DNA from: Diphasiastrum complanatum
Lineage: Eukaryota > Streptophyta > Lycopodiopsida > Lycopodiales > Lycopodiaceae
Reading direction: 5' to 3'
Assembly (NCBI GenBank): GCA_029204225.1
Contig: CM055110.1
Location: 38,500,747-38,564,746, forward strand
Length of the DNA stretch: 64,000 nt
Positions 10,196 through 21,130 of this stretch are shown piece after piece (the stretch's first letter is position 1; every line of letters starts with the position of its first letter). Below the pieces are notes generated by a model, which was given only the letters and a program-made list of their open reading frames with translations, ran no database searches and was not told the DNA's origin. The position numbers and the translations under genes are program-made.

Positions 10196-10314
10196 GGAAC
10201 ATTACAACTAAAATAGATAAAAAAATTCAAATTTTTTAAGTTAAAATGATTGCTTATACTAAATTTAAAATAAAAATTTGGATTAAAATACGTATTAATA
10301 ATTCATGAAGGGTC

Positions 10315-10480
10315 TTCTTCATCAATCCTGTTCACCATCTTCTTGATCGAATGCCTCTCTTTCCATCTTATGAAATACCTCGGTCGCCACCATGATTTGT
10401 TTGTTCAACAGCTTGGGGCATGACCTCCAAGCATTAGAGGGTTCTAAATCCAAAAAAGAGCCTTTGTAAAGATTCCTTTT
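10315..10480 (-). other. Short open segment of unknown origin
   Basis: The minus strand reads FLDLEPSNAWRSCPKLLNKQ, then IMVATEVFHKMEREAF and an acidic end closed by two stops at about 10316. It looks like the C-terminal end of a protein. It is on the same strand as the methyltransferase-like fragment but upstream of it. Not recognised. Confidence 0.25.
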
Positions 10481-10499
10481 ATATTTTTTGTCAATTTTT

Positions 10500-10789
10500 T
10501 CTTACAAATGGACCAATCGAAACACTCAAATTTGAAATCTATGTAACATAACTTTTTGAGTCCACACTAAGAATGACATAGTGTTTTAGCGGTAAGTCCG
10601 ATTTTAGCAGAGTTTGGTGCATTGGAAAGCGCTCAAAAGGGCTTTCCAATGATATGCTAGATGACATACTTCTGACCTAAGATTAAAAAGTTATGGCAAG
10701 TCATAGGTATTAGTGTTATAATATTTCAATAATACAACAGACATGTTTGCACGAATTCTTATAAGGTCTTTTTGAAACTCAAAACTCCC
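10500..10789. other. Gene-free stretch
   Basis: AT-rich sequence containing a near-palindromic segment around gcgctcaaaagggctttcc (about 10631-10649), of a kind common in plant retroelements. No coding sequence was seen. Confidence 0.3.
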
Positions 10790-12000
10790 CTAATGATTGA
10801 CCTTGCTGTTGATAGTTAAAGCAGCGCATGGAACCGAGTTGTTGCTATGACTAGATGAAGGTCCAACATTGTTCCTTCTCTGAAAAGTGTTCCCTCCACC
10901 GTTGCCTTGGTTTCCAAACTCTGTTTTTGCTGGGAATCTGTTCACGGTACTCGAGGCTTGGTTGCCATTTAAAGCTGAGTCCCCTCTTGAAAAGAAGCTC
11001 GGACTCGGTCTAGATCCATTAAATACTCTTGTCGAGGTTGAGGGAGCAGTTGGCACCAATGTGGTCTCATAATCGCAAACCATTTCAGCCGCTCGAATAG
11101 TTGAGTTGAAGTCATTGGGCATGTAGTTGTCTATTGCTCGTCTGGTCCAAGACTGCATTCCAGACAAGAGATAGTGGGTCTTGTCAGCCTCGGACATATC
11201 TTCAATAACCCATACACTCTGTCTAAATTTATTTAGGTACTCTTACAATGAACCTTTCTGCTTGAGTCCTGATAATTCTGCCCTCAATCTCATGTGTGAA
11301 TCCTTAGGTATGAACTCCTCTCATAATGCAATTTTGAACGTGTCCCATGTCTGGAACTGCATCCCTGCTGCTTGATACCAGTTTGTGGTGTAGCCTTCAA
11401 AATATGCTAATGCCAAGTCCGCTCTTTCTTCTTCAAGAGTGATCATCAAATGGGAGTAATGGTCCATATGAAACAACCAATCTTCCATAATTCAAATGCT
11501 CTCCTTTAAAAGTAGGTGGTGCTTTTACTTTAGCAATCTTCTTTGGGCCTTCTATGTTTCGAGCCCATGGGTTCCTTGGTATGAGTGGAGGAGGCGCCCT
11601 TGCATACCCTCTTGTTGCCTTCAGCTTTTCAAATCTGGCTTCAAGTTGTGTTAGCCCATCTCTCATTTCTCTAACAAGGTTGAATTGACTGTGGTTCATG
11701 GCTCGCAGGGACGTTTGCCATTATTTGCTTTTTATTTCTCTGTCTTTCTTCACCTCACTAAGCATAGCCGTCATTGCACTTGATAAGTATTGATGCATCT
11801 CCACTTCAAAGAGGTCTTGTTGCATGTTTGGTATGTCGTCTCTTGGTGCAGGTTCAGAAGGGGCACCAATCTCTTCTTGGGGGGGCACCATTGTGGAGTG
11901 CATACACTCTTTCTTTCTTGACTTGGATATGTTGCCATTTTGATGCATGGGGATCCATATTCTCGAACCTGCTCCTCTCCGTCTGTCAATGCTCATAACT
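10790..12000 (-). pseudogene. Ty3/gypsy gag polyprotein, frameshifted and truncated
   Basis: Gag forms the retrotransposon particle. Minus-strand order: N-terminus MSIDRRRGAGSR (from 11996); a stop at about 11723; MNHSQFNLVREMRDGLTQLE (coiled-coil-like, with FEKLK); KAPPTFKGEHLN; a frameshift at about 11490, after which the other frame reads WLFHMDHYSHLM, LALAYFEGYTTNWYQAAGMQ, LRAELSGLKQKGSL and EYLNKFRQSV; then MSEADKTHYLLSGM and a Ser/Asn-rich tail ending at 10790. The retrotransposon-gag block (LAYFEG to YLNKFR) is diagnostic. A zinc knuckle and all of pol are missing, so the element is truncated at 10790. It is preceded by leader, primer site and LTR of the same orientation. Confidence 0.8.
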
Positions 12001-12790
12001 CATCAAGGAGGTCATCCATTGAAAACTCTCCTCTCTATCGGCCAGGTCCCACAGCTCTCTTTCCCTTCTTTATTAATTCAGCTTTAATAAAATTGTATCT
12101 CCTCCTCAAACTAGCACGCTCACATCACCTGAAAGCCAAGTAGGAACTAGCCATCATTTGTGTCGAAGCAAGCATGCAATAGACAAAACATACCAACCAA
12201 AGCTAACACAGAGGATCCCTCTCAAGCCACATCCCCCTTGAGATCGAACATAGGACCTTTGCCTTATAAGCCACGCCCACGCAAATCTATCACAGAATTA
12301 GCCCACAGAAAACATCTATCCAACCATCCATGCTCTCACCATTAAGCTGTACATTGCCTCAGTCATGCCCCACCAACTCTGGTCGATAGCCTTTATACCT
12401 AAACGATCGGTAGCTATCCCACACCGGCAGCTAAGCACCCATGCTTTAAACTCGAATATGAGCAGCACCTCTATATGAATGGTTAACCTGTATAGTTCGA
12501 ATATTTCACCCCTCACCCCACAAGGCATAGACCATGCTTTCAACTACCTAGGCAGCACTTTGTCTCATTTGTCCTACGTGCAGATGGCGCCAGGCCCGAA
12601 CCACGAGAATTGACCGTGCTTACACCTCAAGGATAGCACCTTGACTCATCAAGTCCCCTGTTTTGTCGACCACCCTGACCGTGGACACACCCGTGCTTAC
12701 ACTGTGGGCAGCACATTGCACAACAGTTGTCCTAACAAATCCAAAAATATGGCCATTCTTATGAGACTTGCTTAGTTGACCGGCTAGTCG
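12001..12790 (-). other. 5' leader of the gypsy element
   Basis: Between gag and the primer site lie about 790 bp without a convincing reading frame on either strand. Position and strand make this the untranslated leader of the gypsy element. Confidence 0.4.
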
Positions 12791-12802
12791 ACTCTGATAC
12801 CA
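12791..12802 (-). promoter_or_regulatory. Primer binding site (initiator Met tRNA)
   Basis: The minus strand reads TGGTATCAGAGT, 11 of 12 bases of the standard initiator-Met primer site. It lies two bases inside the LTR that ends at 12805 and upstream of the gag on the same strand. Confidence 0.75.
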
Positions 12803-12804
12803 CA

Positions 12805-13330
12805 TGTTGTACCGGTGCCTCAAAGGGCGCTGGGACTTGAGCGGTCTCCCCAACATGTGCTTAAGTCTAACATTCACCCATCATGTACTTACATAAAAGC
12901 CAACTCAGAAAATGTAACAAGCTTAACCATTCATACTTAAGAAGACTAACATCCCAGCCAACCCGAAAGCCTACTTAGAATCCATCCCCAAAAGGTACTC
13001 GAAGGCAAAGACAAGCCACACATGAAACCCAAGACATAATGGTTGCCAAACCGACCAAATGGCATAGTGGCGAGCCACACGTCGGTGATGTGGACCCTTA
13101 GGGGCCAATGATGCAAAAAGGTTGTAGTAAGGGTCCTTCCACTTGGACCAGTCCTAGAGGTGAAACCAAAATGGTAATCATTCCCAATGATCAACTTTAT
13201 TAGATTGGGAAGAGGTTACATTCATACATAGACCCACAAGTGTCGGGGTCACCACCACGTACTGGGCATTGTGCCTGGCTCATGCTGGTAGAGGGAGCTG
13301 AGACCTGGCAACTAGATTCTTGGCGTTGGT
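12805..13330 (-). mobile_element. Gypsy 5' LTR, copy A (minus orientation)
   Basis: The block adjoins the primer site and, on the minus strand, ends GGTACAACA. It is repeated in inverted orientation at 16190-16704 with clear similarity over at least 450 bp (for example both contain tctatgtatgaatgtaacct). The start of the LTR is not fixed; similarity fades near 13330, and may reach 13.7 kb if the palindromic motifs described separately belong to it. Confidence 0.65.
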
Positions 13331-13339
13331 TGAGCTGCC

Positions 13340-14100
13340 CAAGTTTTTGTCTACTAGACTCTCCCTATAGTTTTGATGTGATTTTGTGCACCCCCTCTAT
13401 CCTGGAATATAGTACTTTTTGGTAAAGCATGTTTTTTTGGACTTAGTTTTTATTTTATTGATTAAGCCTGGCAAGTCTGGCTAAATCAGTCTGGCTCCCG
13501 GATATGGGTTCCGAGAGTCTTCCCGATAGGCAGAATCAATTGGACTCCTAGACTTGGGTCCCAAAAGTTTAGCCTCTTGGGTCCCCTCCTCTCACTGATG
13601 CTCAACGTAGGATGTCTTCAGGTGTTGAGTGCTCACTTGTGCTGATCATAGGTGAGAGTCAGGGCCACCTCGACTTGCTATGCTCATACTCGAGAGGCCA
13701 CCTATGTTGAGCATAGGTGAGAAGAGGACCAAAGAGACAACCTATGCTCAATATAGAACATTACTTGTCTCCCTGTTGCAAGTCTCAACTTGTTAAAAGT
13801 GAAAGTTGTGAGACATTCTAACAAGAATATGTGCTTCTCCAAGGTTTCAGAAGCTTGTAAATCATGTGAATTTATAGCTCAATTTTATAGAAATTTCTTA
13901 CTTTATTTATAATTTTTAGAGATTTTTGTCAAAAATTGTTTATCTTTTTAAACTTTTTAGTATTTTTAATAAGGTAATGTTTAAAATTTTCTTAAAGAAT
14001 CTTCCTCTTGGCAGATTGTCTCCTCTTTGTGCTAATTTTCGAATTGTCAAGAATTTCTTTTAAAATCTCAGATAAACCTCAAGATATCTCTTTGAAAGAC
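13340..14100. repeat. Non-coding stretch rich in CCTATG..CATAGG palindromes
   Basis: No coding sequence was seen. Between 13596 and 13756 at least four variants of the inverted motif CCTATG-TTGAG-CATAGG occur; the cleanest is at 13701-13717. Confidence 0.5.
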
Positions 14101-14109
14101 AAGAAGAAT

Positions 14110-15440
14110 TGCTTGCTTGATATACCAGATGAGGACTCCTAGTTTCGTATTCAAGGAAAATAGCTTGCTTGATCAACCAAATGAGGATGAGGAAGAGGGT
14201 TTTGTGAACGTCCTTGTAAAGGAGATGGATAAGTCTCATTCTATTTTCATTCTGAATGAGACTATGATAAAGATTCGACTCTGTCAAGATGATGCCATCA
14301 AAACTTATTTTGATAAAGCTCTTGTTACTTTGATATGTAATCATAAAACATGTTTTCACTCACATATATTAACAAGTGTTCTACGCTTAGTGTAGTGTTT
14401 AAAATTTCCAACAACTTGCAAGTAGAAAATCTCTTATCAAAATTGAGTAGTCCTATGTTGAGCATAGCCAATACAAATTCCTTTCCTCATTATACTTTAA
14501 ACCTGTTTTTTGTTTCTGTTCAAAGCATGAAGCAATGCTTGAAAGTGGTGCTAGTTGCTATTGCTAAGGGGAAAGATCCGGTCTATTCATTATGGAGTTC
14601 TATATCTATGTGACCTCGCAAGCCTGCTTCCACCATTGCTCAAGTCACAAAAACAACCACTGAAAATATTGAGCCCATTGTAACTGCCGCCCATCTGAAA
14701 AAAAAAAATCACACACTATATTTGAATCCTCCCCTACCAAACCCAAGTTCCACCCAAAAACCATGGCTACACATCGCCATAAATCCATTCTGTCAGCTGC
14801 AAGCAAGAAAAATGTGAATGAATCCTTGTTATCTTTACTTGGGGCTTCCATCCGCCCCCTACAAGATTGTAGACCCAATAACAGGAGATAGACCATGGAA
14901 CTAAGAGAACCAAATGAGACACATGTACATAATTTAAAAATAAAATTTAAAGATCATACACAGGCCATAGTAACTCCTTTTGTTGTTTTAGTTGATCTCT
15001 CAGAATGCAACAATGTTGCAAATTTTGATTTTTTTGTTTTAGATTCATATCATTTTTTTTGTTTTAGATTCATATCATTTTTTTTGTTCTTGGAGGCATA
15101 CACAGTTTACAAGCCCGAAAACAATTATCCCAAGAGTATTACCATATTTCTTCTTTCCGAACCATTAGTGCCATTGCATTTGCTGGCATGACAGTGGAAA
15201 AAGCTAAATTGCTCGCATGGGATCATAATAATAATCAGGACTACCGGATGAAGATGACTGTCATCTAAAGGATTCAGTTTTTTCACAAGAAATATTTGAT
15301 AGTCTCCAAAGCTGGAGATGTGAATCAGTTGGAGCTGAAGGCACTTTGTGTTCAAGAGACAAGCCTGCCATTTGATTCAAAAATCCTACACAGAGTCTTA
15401 CAAAATATGATAATTTTTTTCAACTTTTGTTCCGTAGTGG
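14110..15440 (+). pseudogene. Unrecognised coding-like segments
   Basis: Open plus-strand segments lie at 14117-14395 (MRTPSFVFKENSLLDQPNED, then an acidic EEEGF), 14350-14613 and about 15170-15415. The last, read in one frame with a single stop, gives SAIAFAGMTVEKAKLLAWDH, then MKMTVI, stop, RIQFFHKKYLIVSKAGD and LELKALCVQETSLPFDSKI. Its regular amphipathic composition looks like real protein, but I cannot name a family. All segments lie between the two inverted gypsy LTR copies and may be remnants of another element. A directly repeated ttttagattcatatcatttttttt-type sequence lies at about 15038-15085. Confidence 0.3.
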
Positions 15441-16189
15441 CCATGTAATTTTTTTTGCTATGCTTGTCATGGGAGACTCTGGTCAAAATTTATGTTATCT
15501 TCTTCATAGATTGTTTTTATTAGACTGAAATTTTGAACTTTATTTTAATATTTTTTAAATTGCTTATCAAATAATTAAAACATTTTTTATTTGAGGTATG
15601 GGCCCTTGTTGATAAAATTTTTGACAAGTGGAAAAATCTCCAAATAAAAAGCCAACTTGCTCAGGATGCCTCGAAGTTAAAAAAAGAAAGTTGCCATCAC
15701 TCAAACTCTGAAGCCCATCCCTATAGAAATGGGAATACTTGAGTGGAAGAACATGCAAGGTAATATTCATAATTTGAATATTTGTTTACATGTCACTTAT
15801 TTTAATAGAATTATTTTCATGATTTTGAAAGATTTGTAACCATTACACTTTTTTAAATACATGCATAAATTGTTTATAAAAGTTCAAAAAACTCTTTTGA
15901 CAGGATTAAACTGTCAGGATTTCGAAGAGTGCCAGAGGCTTTATCCTCTGAGTAGCCGAAATGAAACCTTGATTCCATTTTTTATTTTGTTTAGAGACAT
16001 AATGTTTACTTCACCCATGCTTAGCATAGGTATTTACTTCAACCCGTGCTGAGCATAGGTATTTATTAGTTGTTTTTTTTTTTGTTTTAGACTTTATATT
16101 TCCTATGCTAAACATAGATTCTTCTTTTTTAGTCCCCCGAAGATAAGAAAACAAAGTCCTTCCAGAGCAATTCAAGAGACATATTCTGA
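15440..16189. other. Non-coding, AT-rich stretch
   Basis: No coding sequence was recognised. It contains three more copies of the CCTATGCT-AGCATAGG-type palindrome (16014-16030, 16042-16059 and 16101-16118), two of them arrayed in tandem with a shared gtattta tail. Confidence 0.4.
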
Positions 16190-16704
16190 AGGTGAAAGTA
16201 GAAAAAAAGGACAGAGAGAGACTAGCACGGGATGAGACCAATGCCCAGCACATGTTGGTGGCCCCGAGACTAGTCAGTCTATGTATGAATGTAACCTCTC
16301 CCAAATTTAATAAAGTTGATCTTTGGGGATGATTACCATTTCAGTTTCGCCTCCGAGACTGGTCCAAGTGGAAGGACCCTTACTATAACCATTTTGTGTC
16401 ATTGGCATTCAAGGGTCCATGTCACCGATGTGTCGCTCGCCGCTATGCCATCTGGTCAATTTGGCGACCACTATGCCTTGAGTTTCATGTGTGGATTGTT
16501 TTTGCCTTTGGGTACCTTTTGGGGACAAGTTCTAGTTGGCTTTCGGGTTGGTTGCGATTCCATTTTTCTTAAGTCTGAATGGTTAAGCTTGTTACGTTTT
16601 TTGAGTTGGCTTTTATGTAAGTACATGATGGGTGAATGTTAGACTTAAGCACGTGTTGGAGAAACCACTCAAGTCCTAGCGCCCTTTGAGATGCCGGTAT
16701 TACA
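16190..16704 (+). mobile_element. Gypsy LTR, copy B (inverted relative to copy A)
   Basis: This is a diverged reverse complement of the LTR at 12805-13330. Parallel translations (RTGPSGRTLT against ETGPSGRTLT) show the relationship although the LTR is non-coding. It ends GGTATTACA at 16704, and the following bases (attcagccc) are not a primer site, so it is a solo or 3' LTR. Confidence 0.6.
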
Positions 16705-16722
16705 ATTCAGCCCAAGTGTAAC

Positions 16723-18456
16723 CTATAAGCCTAGCAAAAATGAGTAATCCACATGCCATTGCAACTTAGAGTTAAATTGCGGTGGTAGCCAAATGTGAAC
16801 TTTAGTAACAAAAATTCTGAATTCTTTCGCAAGTACCTCGTCTCTCTTCTCAAACTTGGTCGAGCGGGTTCGCTTGGCTTTTTGGGTATCGGCAGGATCT
16901 GCTTTTGCCTTGAGTTCTATTGCATACAATGTGTCGTTTATATACTTCTGCAAAGTTTCAACTTTCCTCTTCAGCCCGTCATTCTCAACTACAGAGTTGT
17001 GAAACTCCTTGTGGGCTTCCACTCCATGTAGTTGACAACTTGTGTATTGTCAAGGTCAGTTGTCTGCACTTGCTTCCCCTTGCAATAAGTTGATATCTCA
17101 GCCATAATGTTTTCAAAAAATTTCAGTGCCTGGATGTGTTCATCAGGTGAATTCACATCAGGACAACTACTTTCTATGAGCTCTTTAAGATCGATTAGCT
17201 CTTCCTCAATCCTATTCTTTTTTTATACAAGGGTTGAAGGACTTCAATTCTAAATGTCTCCTACAACATTGCTTGGTCTTGCTTCCACTTGGCTACATCA
17301 ATTTTGATGGTGCCTGAATTAGAGCAACACTATAGTGTGTTCTCTGCATTTATTCGTGTTAGCTTTCACGAATCAAGTTGTAGATACAGATCCTCACTTT
17401 TCTTAGAAATCTACCTTATTCATAAGAGCAATTCGCTCTAAATCGAATGTACATATCTTTGTCTTTGTAGTAGTTAATTCATCCTTGTTTTTTTCCGATT
17501 CAGACTGAAGAGACAACATATAATCATGAGCCTTTCGAAGAGTCAGTTCGAATTTCTTATTACTCTGCTCCATAGCATTGAGCTGAAACAAGAGCATGGT
17601 CATCTTCTTCTTCATGTTTTGATTTTGCCCCTACATTTTGACAATCTTCAACTCATAACCCTGTTGTATGACATCTACATTTTAAATGTATAGGATCATT
17701 TGCCTAACCTCAGGTGTTACAGTTCAAAACCAGTCCGGTCTATCTGGCTTTGGTGTCTGGTCTTTTTGTTTTGTGTTGGCCTGAGTCCAATCAAACTAGT
17801 CTAGTCGTATTTGTCTCAACAGCAGGAATAGTAGTTAGTGGTGGTGGCATCCATCAAGATAGATGGCTGGACGGCTTCAACCCGAACTGCTTCAATTTGG
17901 AAATTGTCAGCATCCTGGTTGTCATTGTCCAATATCTCTGTATCTTGATTTGTGTCAATAGCAGGAGCAACAATGCCTCTACTAGTCGATACTGAGTCTT
18001 GTACAACTTGACTCAGTCTTGCATCAACTTGATGATTGGCAGTAGTGTCATCAATGATCACCATGCTATCCAAAGTCACTTGTTGTGGAGTTGCAAGTGA
18101 TGTCTTCCTCTTCTCTAGTAGTGCCAATTCTCCTGTCATCAAAACGTTGTAATGCAAGCACAAATGGGAGATATGGGCCGCATAAGCAGTGTACTTTCCA
18201 TGCTTTATGAACCAATGCAAGGCCTTGAAAGCTATGGCATCGAAGTTAATTTGCTTGCCCTTGATGGCTACCAACAAATAACCAATATTTGTAACTAAAA
18301 TTGTTGCATCTGCATCCATAGCAAAGAGGATGTGCAATATTTGTAGAAGTTACGGAAAGTCGCGTCTCTGATCATAGATATATAATATCTCTTACTAGGC
18401 ATGACGAAACTGCCTTGAAAGAGATTAACTTCATCTATATCCTCCCTTGATAAAGC

Positions 18457-18487
<31 letters not shown>

Positions 18488-18519
18488 GTTCCATCCGTAG
18501 GCAAATAGAGCGCAACAAT
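16723..18519 (-). pseudogene. Decayed retroelement-like coiled-coil protein
   Basis: Reading the minus strand from 18519: a proline run encoded by the poly-G tract, then ALSREDIDEVNLFQGSFVMP, TFRNFYKYCTSSLLW, and after a frameshift NIGYLLVAIKGKQINFDAIA with FKALHWFIKHGKYTAY, resembling the plant transposon-protein domain that precedes gag-like ORFs. A low-complexity Asp/Asn/Val region follows, then MTMLLFQLNAMEQSNKKFEL and further Lys/Glu-rich heptad-like segments (17615-17403), RIEEELIDLKELIESS (about 17200) and GLKRKVETLQKYINDTLYAI (16970-16910), ending at 16723. Several frameshifts and stops separate the parts. The composition suggests a coiled-coil structural protein; family membership is tentative. 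The 5' part is interrupted at 18520 by the miniature LTR element. Confidence 0.4.
18457..18484. repeat. Poly-G tract, 28 bp
   Basis: An uninterrupted run of 28 G on the plus strand. On the minus strand it encodes the Pro run in the preceding decayed ORF. Runs of this length slip easily, so the exact count may be an assembly estimate. Confidence 0.85.
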
Positions 18520-19130
18520 TGTTGGAATGGCAAAGTGGAGCCACAACCCACACTCAAAGAAATCCCATAAGTAGAAGTGGGACTTTGTTCAAAGTGGATA
18601 TAAGTGGTAAATGTCTAAGTGTTTAATGTCCCCTGGTACCAGCCCCTTTGCGGGCAAGGGGGAGCACTTGGATTTGTGGGCGGCTAGGCGTTCGGGACAG
18701 GATCCCAGAACGCGGCGGCTTATGGAAGGGGCAAAATGCTCCATGATTTTGGTGCAACCTCTGAACCAGAAAGATTAAGTTGCATCATGGTGCAACCTCT
18801 GAACTAGAAAGGTTAAGTTGTATTAGTTGGAGGCCCACCGAATTCCTACATGGTATCAGAGCAGACAACATGACCTGTGCCCCACTTTGAGGGGGAGTGT
18901 TGGAATGGAGAAGTGGAGCCACAGCCCACGCTCAAAGAAATCCCATAAGTAGAAGTGGGACTTTGTTCAAGGTGGATATAAGTGGTAAATGTCTAAGTGT
19001 TTAATGTCCCCTGGTATCAACCCCTTTGCAGGTAAGGGGGAGCACTTGGATTCGTCCCGAGACGGGATCCCGGAACGCGGCTCACGGAAGGGGCAAAAGG
19101 CCCCATGATTTTGGTGCAACCTCTGAGCTA
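18520..19130 (+). mobile_element. TRIM-type miniature LTR retrotransposon, 47-bp interior
   Basis: Two direct repeats begin TGTTGGAATGG, at 18520 and 18898. The first is 331 bp and ends TTCCTACA (18850); a perfect primer site TGGTATCAGAGC follows at 18851-18862. Only 24 bases later comes a purine tract (gagggggag) and the second repeat. The second repeat matches the first up to about 19130 and then stops, about 100 positions short of the LTR1 end. LTR1 contains a short internal tandem duplication of a ggtgcaacctctgaa unit. The element has no coding capacity and would depend on proteins of other LTR elements. It interrupts the ORF to its left. Confidence 0.88.
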
Positions 19131-19568
19131 GAAAACTTTTGAACTATGCAAGTGTTGCATTTTGGGAAAATGTGAAAAAGCCGAAGCTATTGAAAACATA
19201 GTATATTTCTGCAGATTATCGAAAAAGTAATGTATGTCTACAGATTTATTCTAAATGCTAATTTCGTGGAAGTTGTTGAAGATGGCCAAGTCTTCAATGA
19301 CTTCAAGTTATTGAGCTTAATATCTGAACTTGAGATTATGATAGGATTGGTTACCCTGCTGGAGATCAGCCAGAAGCCCATTGTAGATCTTTTGCAAATA
19401 AATTGGCTATCTAAGTTTGTGATTCATGTAGATATCAAACGAGCAGACGTAGAACCAAAGTTCATTTCACCTGAACCTAGATCAATTATCAATAAACATG
19501 CAGGAAGAATCATGAAATATAAATTAGTCATTCAGCAAGGAGACAACTGTGGGCTTAATTTCCAATAG
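19131..19568 (-). mobile_element. Copia 3' LTR (minus), truncated by the TRIM junction
   Basis: Directly below the copia RNase H end, the minus strand has a purine tract (aagggggac, about 19577-19569) and then TATTGGAAATTAAGCCCACA, a common copia LTR start with TG changed to TA. The block runs to the TRIM boundary. A plus-strand open frame at 19230-19568 lies inside it; I treat that as chance. Confidence 0.5.
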
Positions 19569-19580
19569 TCCCCCTTAAGG

Positions 19581-20520
19581 TCATGGTTGGTGCCTTCGTA
19601 TCTTCGTCAGATTCAACATATTGATGAACTTCTGATGCTTGATCCTGGAAAGCACTTTGGTGAAGATGTCTACGACCATTTCTGTTGTGGAGCAGTATTG
19701 AAGGATCACTTGCCCTGAGAAAACTTTTTTCGGAATGAAATGATATTGGATTTCTATGTGCTTGGATTTGCCATGAAATCTGAGATTCGGTGACAGTGAA
19801 ATACAGCTCATGTTATCACACAGAATGGTGGTAGCATTAAACTGAGTGTGATGTAAGTCGTGAAGTAATAACCTGATCCATACAGTTTCTTTTGAAGCTT
19901 GACATGCTACGATGTACTTTGCCTCTATCAAAGAAAGTACAACTGATTTTTGCTTCCTTGAGTTCCATAAAATCGGTCCCCCTGCCAGATAGAAATAGAA
20001 TCCGGAGGTAGATTTTTGGTAGAGACTGTTCCTCCCCAATCTAAGTCGAAGTAGCCTCGTAGGATGAGTGGGTTGATAACATTTCCATCATAACATAAAA
20101 TGTGATCTAAACTTTCCTAAACATATCTCATCACTCTCTTTAATGCTTTCGAATGAGAGATCCTAGGATTAGACATAAATTGACTTAACATGCTAACAGT
20201 GTATGCTAAATTTGGTCTAGTACACAGCATTGCATACATTAGAGATCCAATTAGTGAATGATAAGGGTACTTCGCTAAGTTGAGTACTTCACTATCAGTT
20301 TCATCACAAGAAGGTTTAGTCAATACTATACTTGGATCCATTGGGGTATCAATTGGTTTGCAATCAAACATATGAAAGTTTTCTAAAATGCCTTTTAGAT
20401 ATATCTGCTGGCTAAGATATATCCTCTTCTAAAGCCTATCTCTAGTAATGTGAATTCCTAGCAAAGAATGAACAGCTCCTAAATTAGTCATGTCAAATTC
20501 CTTTGACAGATCACTCTTAA
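19581..20520 (-). pseudogene. Copia pol C-terminus (end of reverse transcriptase and RNase H)
   Basis: The minus strand reads EFDMTNLGAVHSLLGIHITR, RIYLSQQIYLKGIL, MFDCKPIDTPMDPSIVLT, YHSLIGSLMYAMLCTRPNLA, SMLSQFMSNPRISHSKALKR, then after a frameshift at about 20080 SLYQKSTSGFYFYLAGGPIL, ILCDNMSCISLSPNLRFHGK, HIEIQYHFIPKKVFSGQVIL and VVDIFTKVLSRIKHQKF. These are the reverse-transcriptase connection and RNase H domains in the proper order. The element is cut off at about 20520, where microsatellite DNA begins. Its upper part is duplicated in the tandem copy at 21131-22457. Confidence 0.88.
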
Positions 20521-20632
20521 TATACATATATATACATACATGAAAATGCATATATTAAAGAAAAAAAGAAGAGAGAGCCCACAGGCTGTGATGGGTGGGC
20601 ACTCTCTTCCGTATTTCTTTTTAAGTAAAAAT

Positions 20633-20688
<56 letters not shown>

Positions 20689-20716
20689 CATGCTATATTA
20701 GTATATTAAGTGTATG

Positions 20717-20778
<62 letters not shown>

Positions 20779-21130
20779 TATACTATACTATACTATACTT
20801 AAGAGCTTAAAATATACTTAAATAGACTGAAAACATACTAACAAGCGTACTGAAGATTTTACCTTTAAGCGCTCACTTGAATAAATTTTCAAAAAACTTG
20901 CATGAGCTTCCTGAGCTTCTAGAGGGTGGTTCTAAAATTTTTTCTAAGAAGTGAAATCTCTTTTTATAGAGTTTCAATGGCCTTTGTCCAAGTCATCAAT
21001 CCATGTGAAAACCTTTTGTTTTGACTCAGTGTAACAACTCAACAATCAGTGTTTATGCCTCACGATACAATTCATCAATCTTAGTGACAAAGATCGATTT
21101 TGTATTTTGTCTCTTCAATGTCATCAATCT
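19831..21130. repeat. Tandem duplication, unit 1 (1300 bp)
   Basis: The unit starts gtagcattaaactgagtgtg within copia RNase H and ends gtcatcaatct. It contains the copia reverse-transcriptase end, (GT)n at 20645-20674, (AT)n at about 20718-20777 and a TACTA repeat. Unit 2 follows immediately. Confidence 0.93.

Noticed and set aside
12946-13194. Open frame on the minus strand that resembles one at 16316-16642
   Set aside because: The similarity is real but both lie in the two copies of a gypsy LTR, which is non-coding.
19230-19568. 112-residue plus-strand open frame
   Set aside because: It lies inside a minus-strand copia LTR, with no family similarity.
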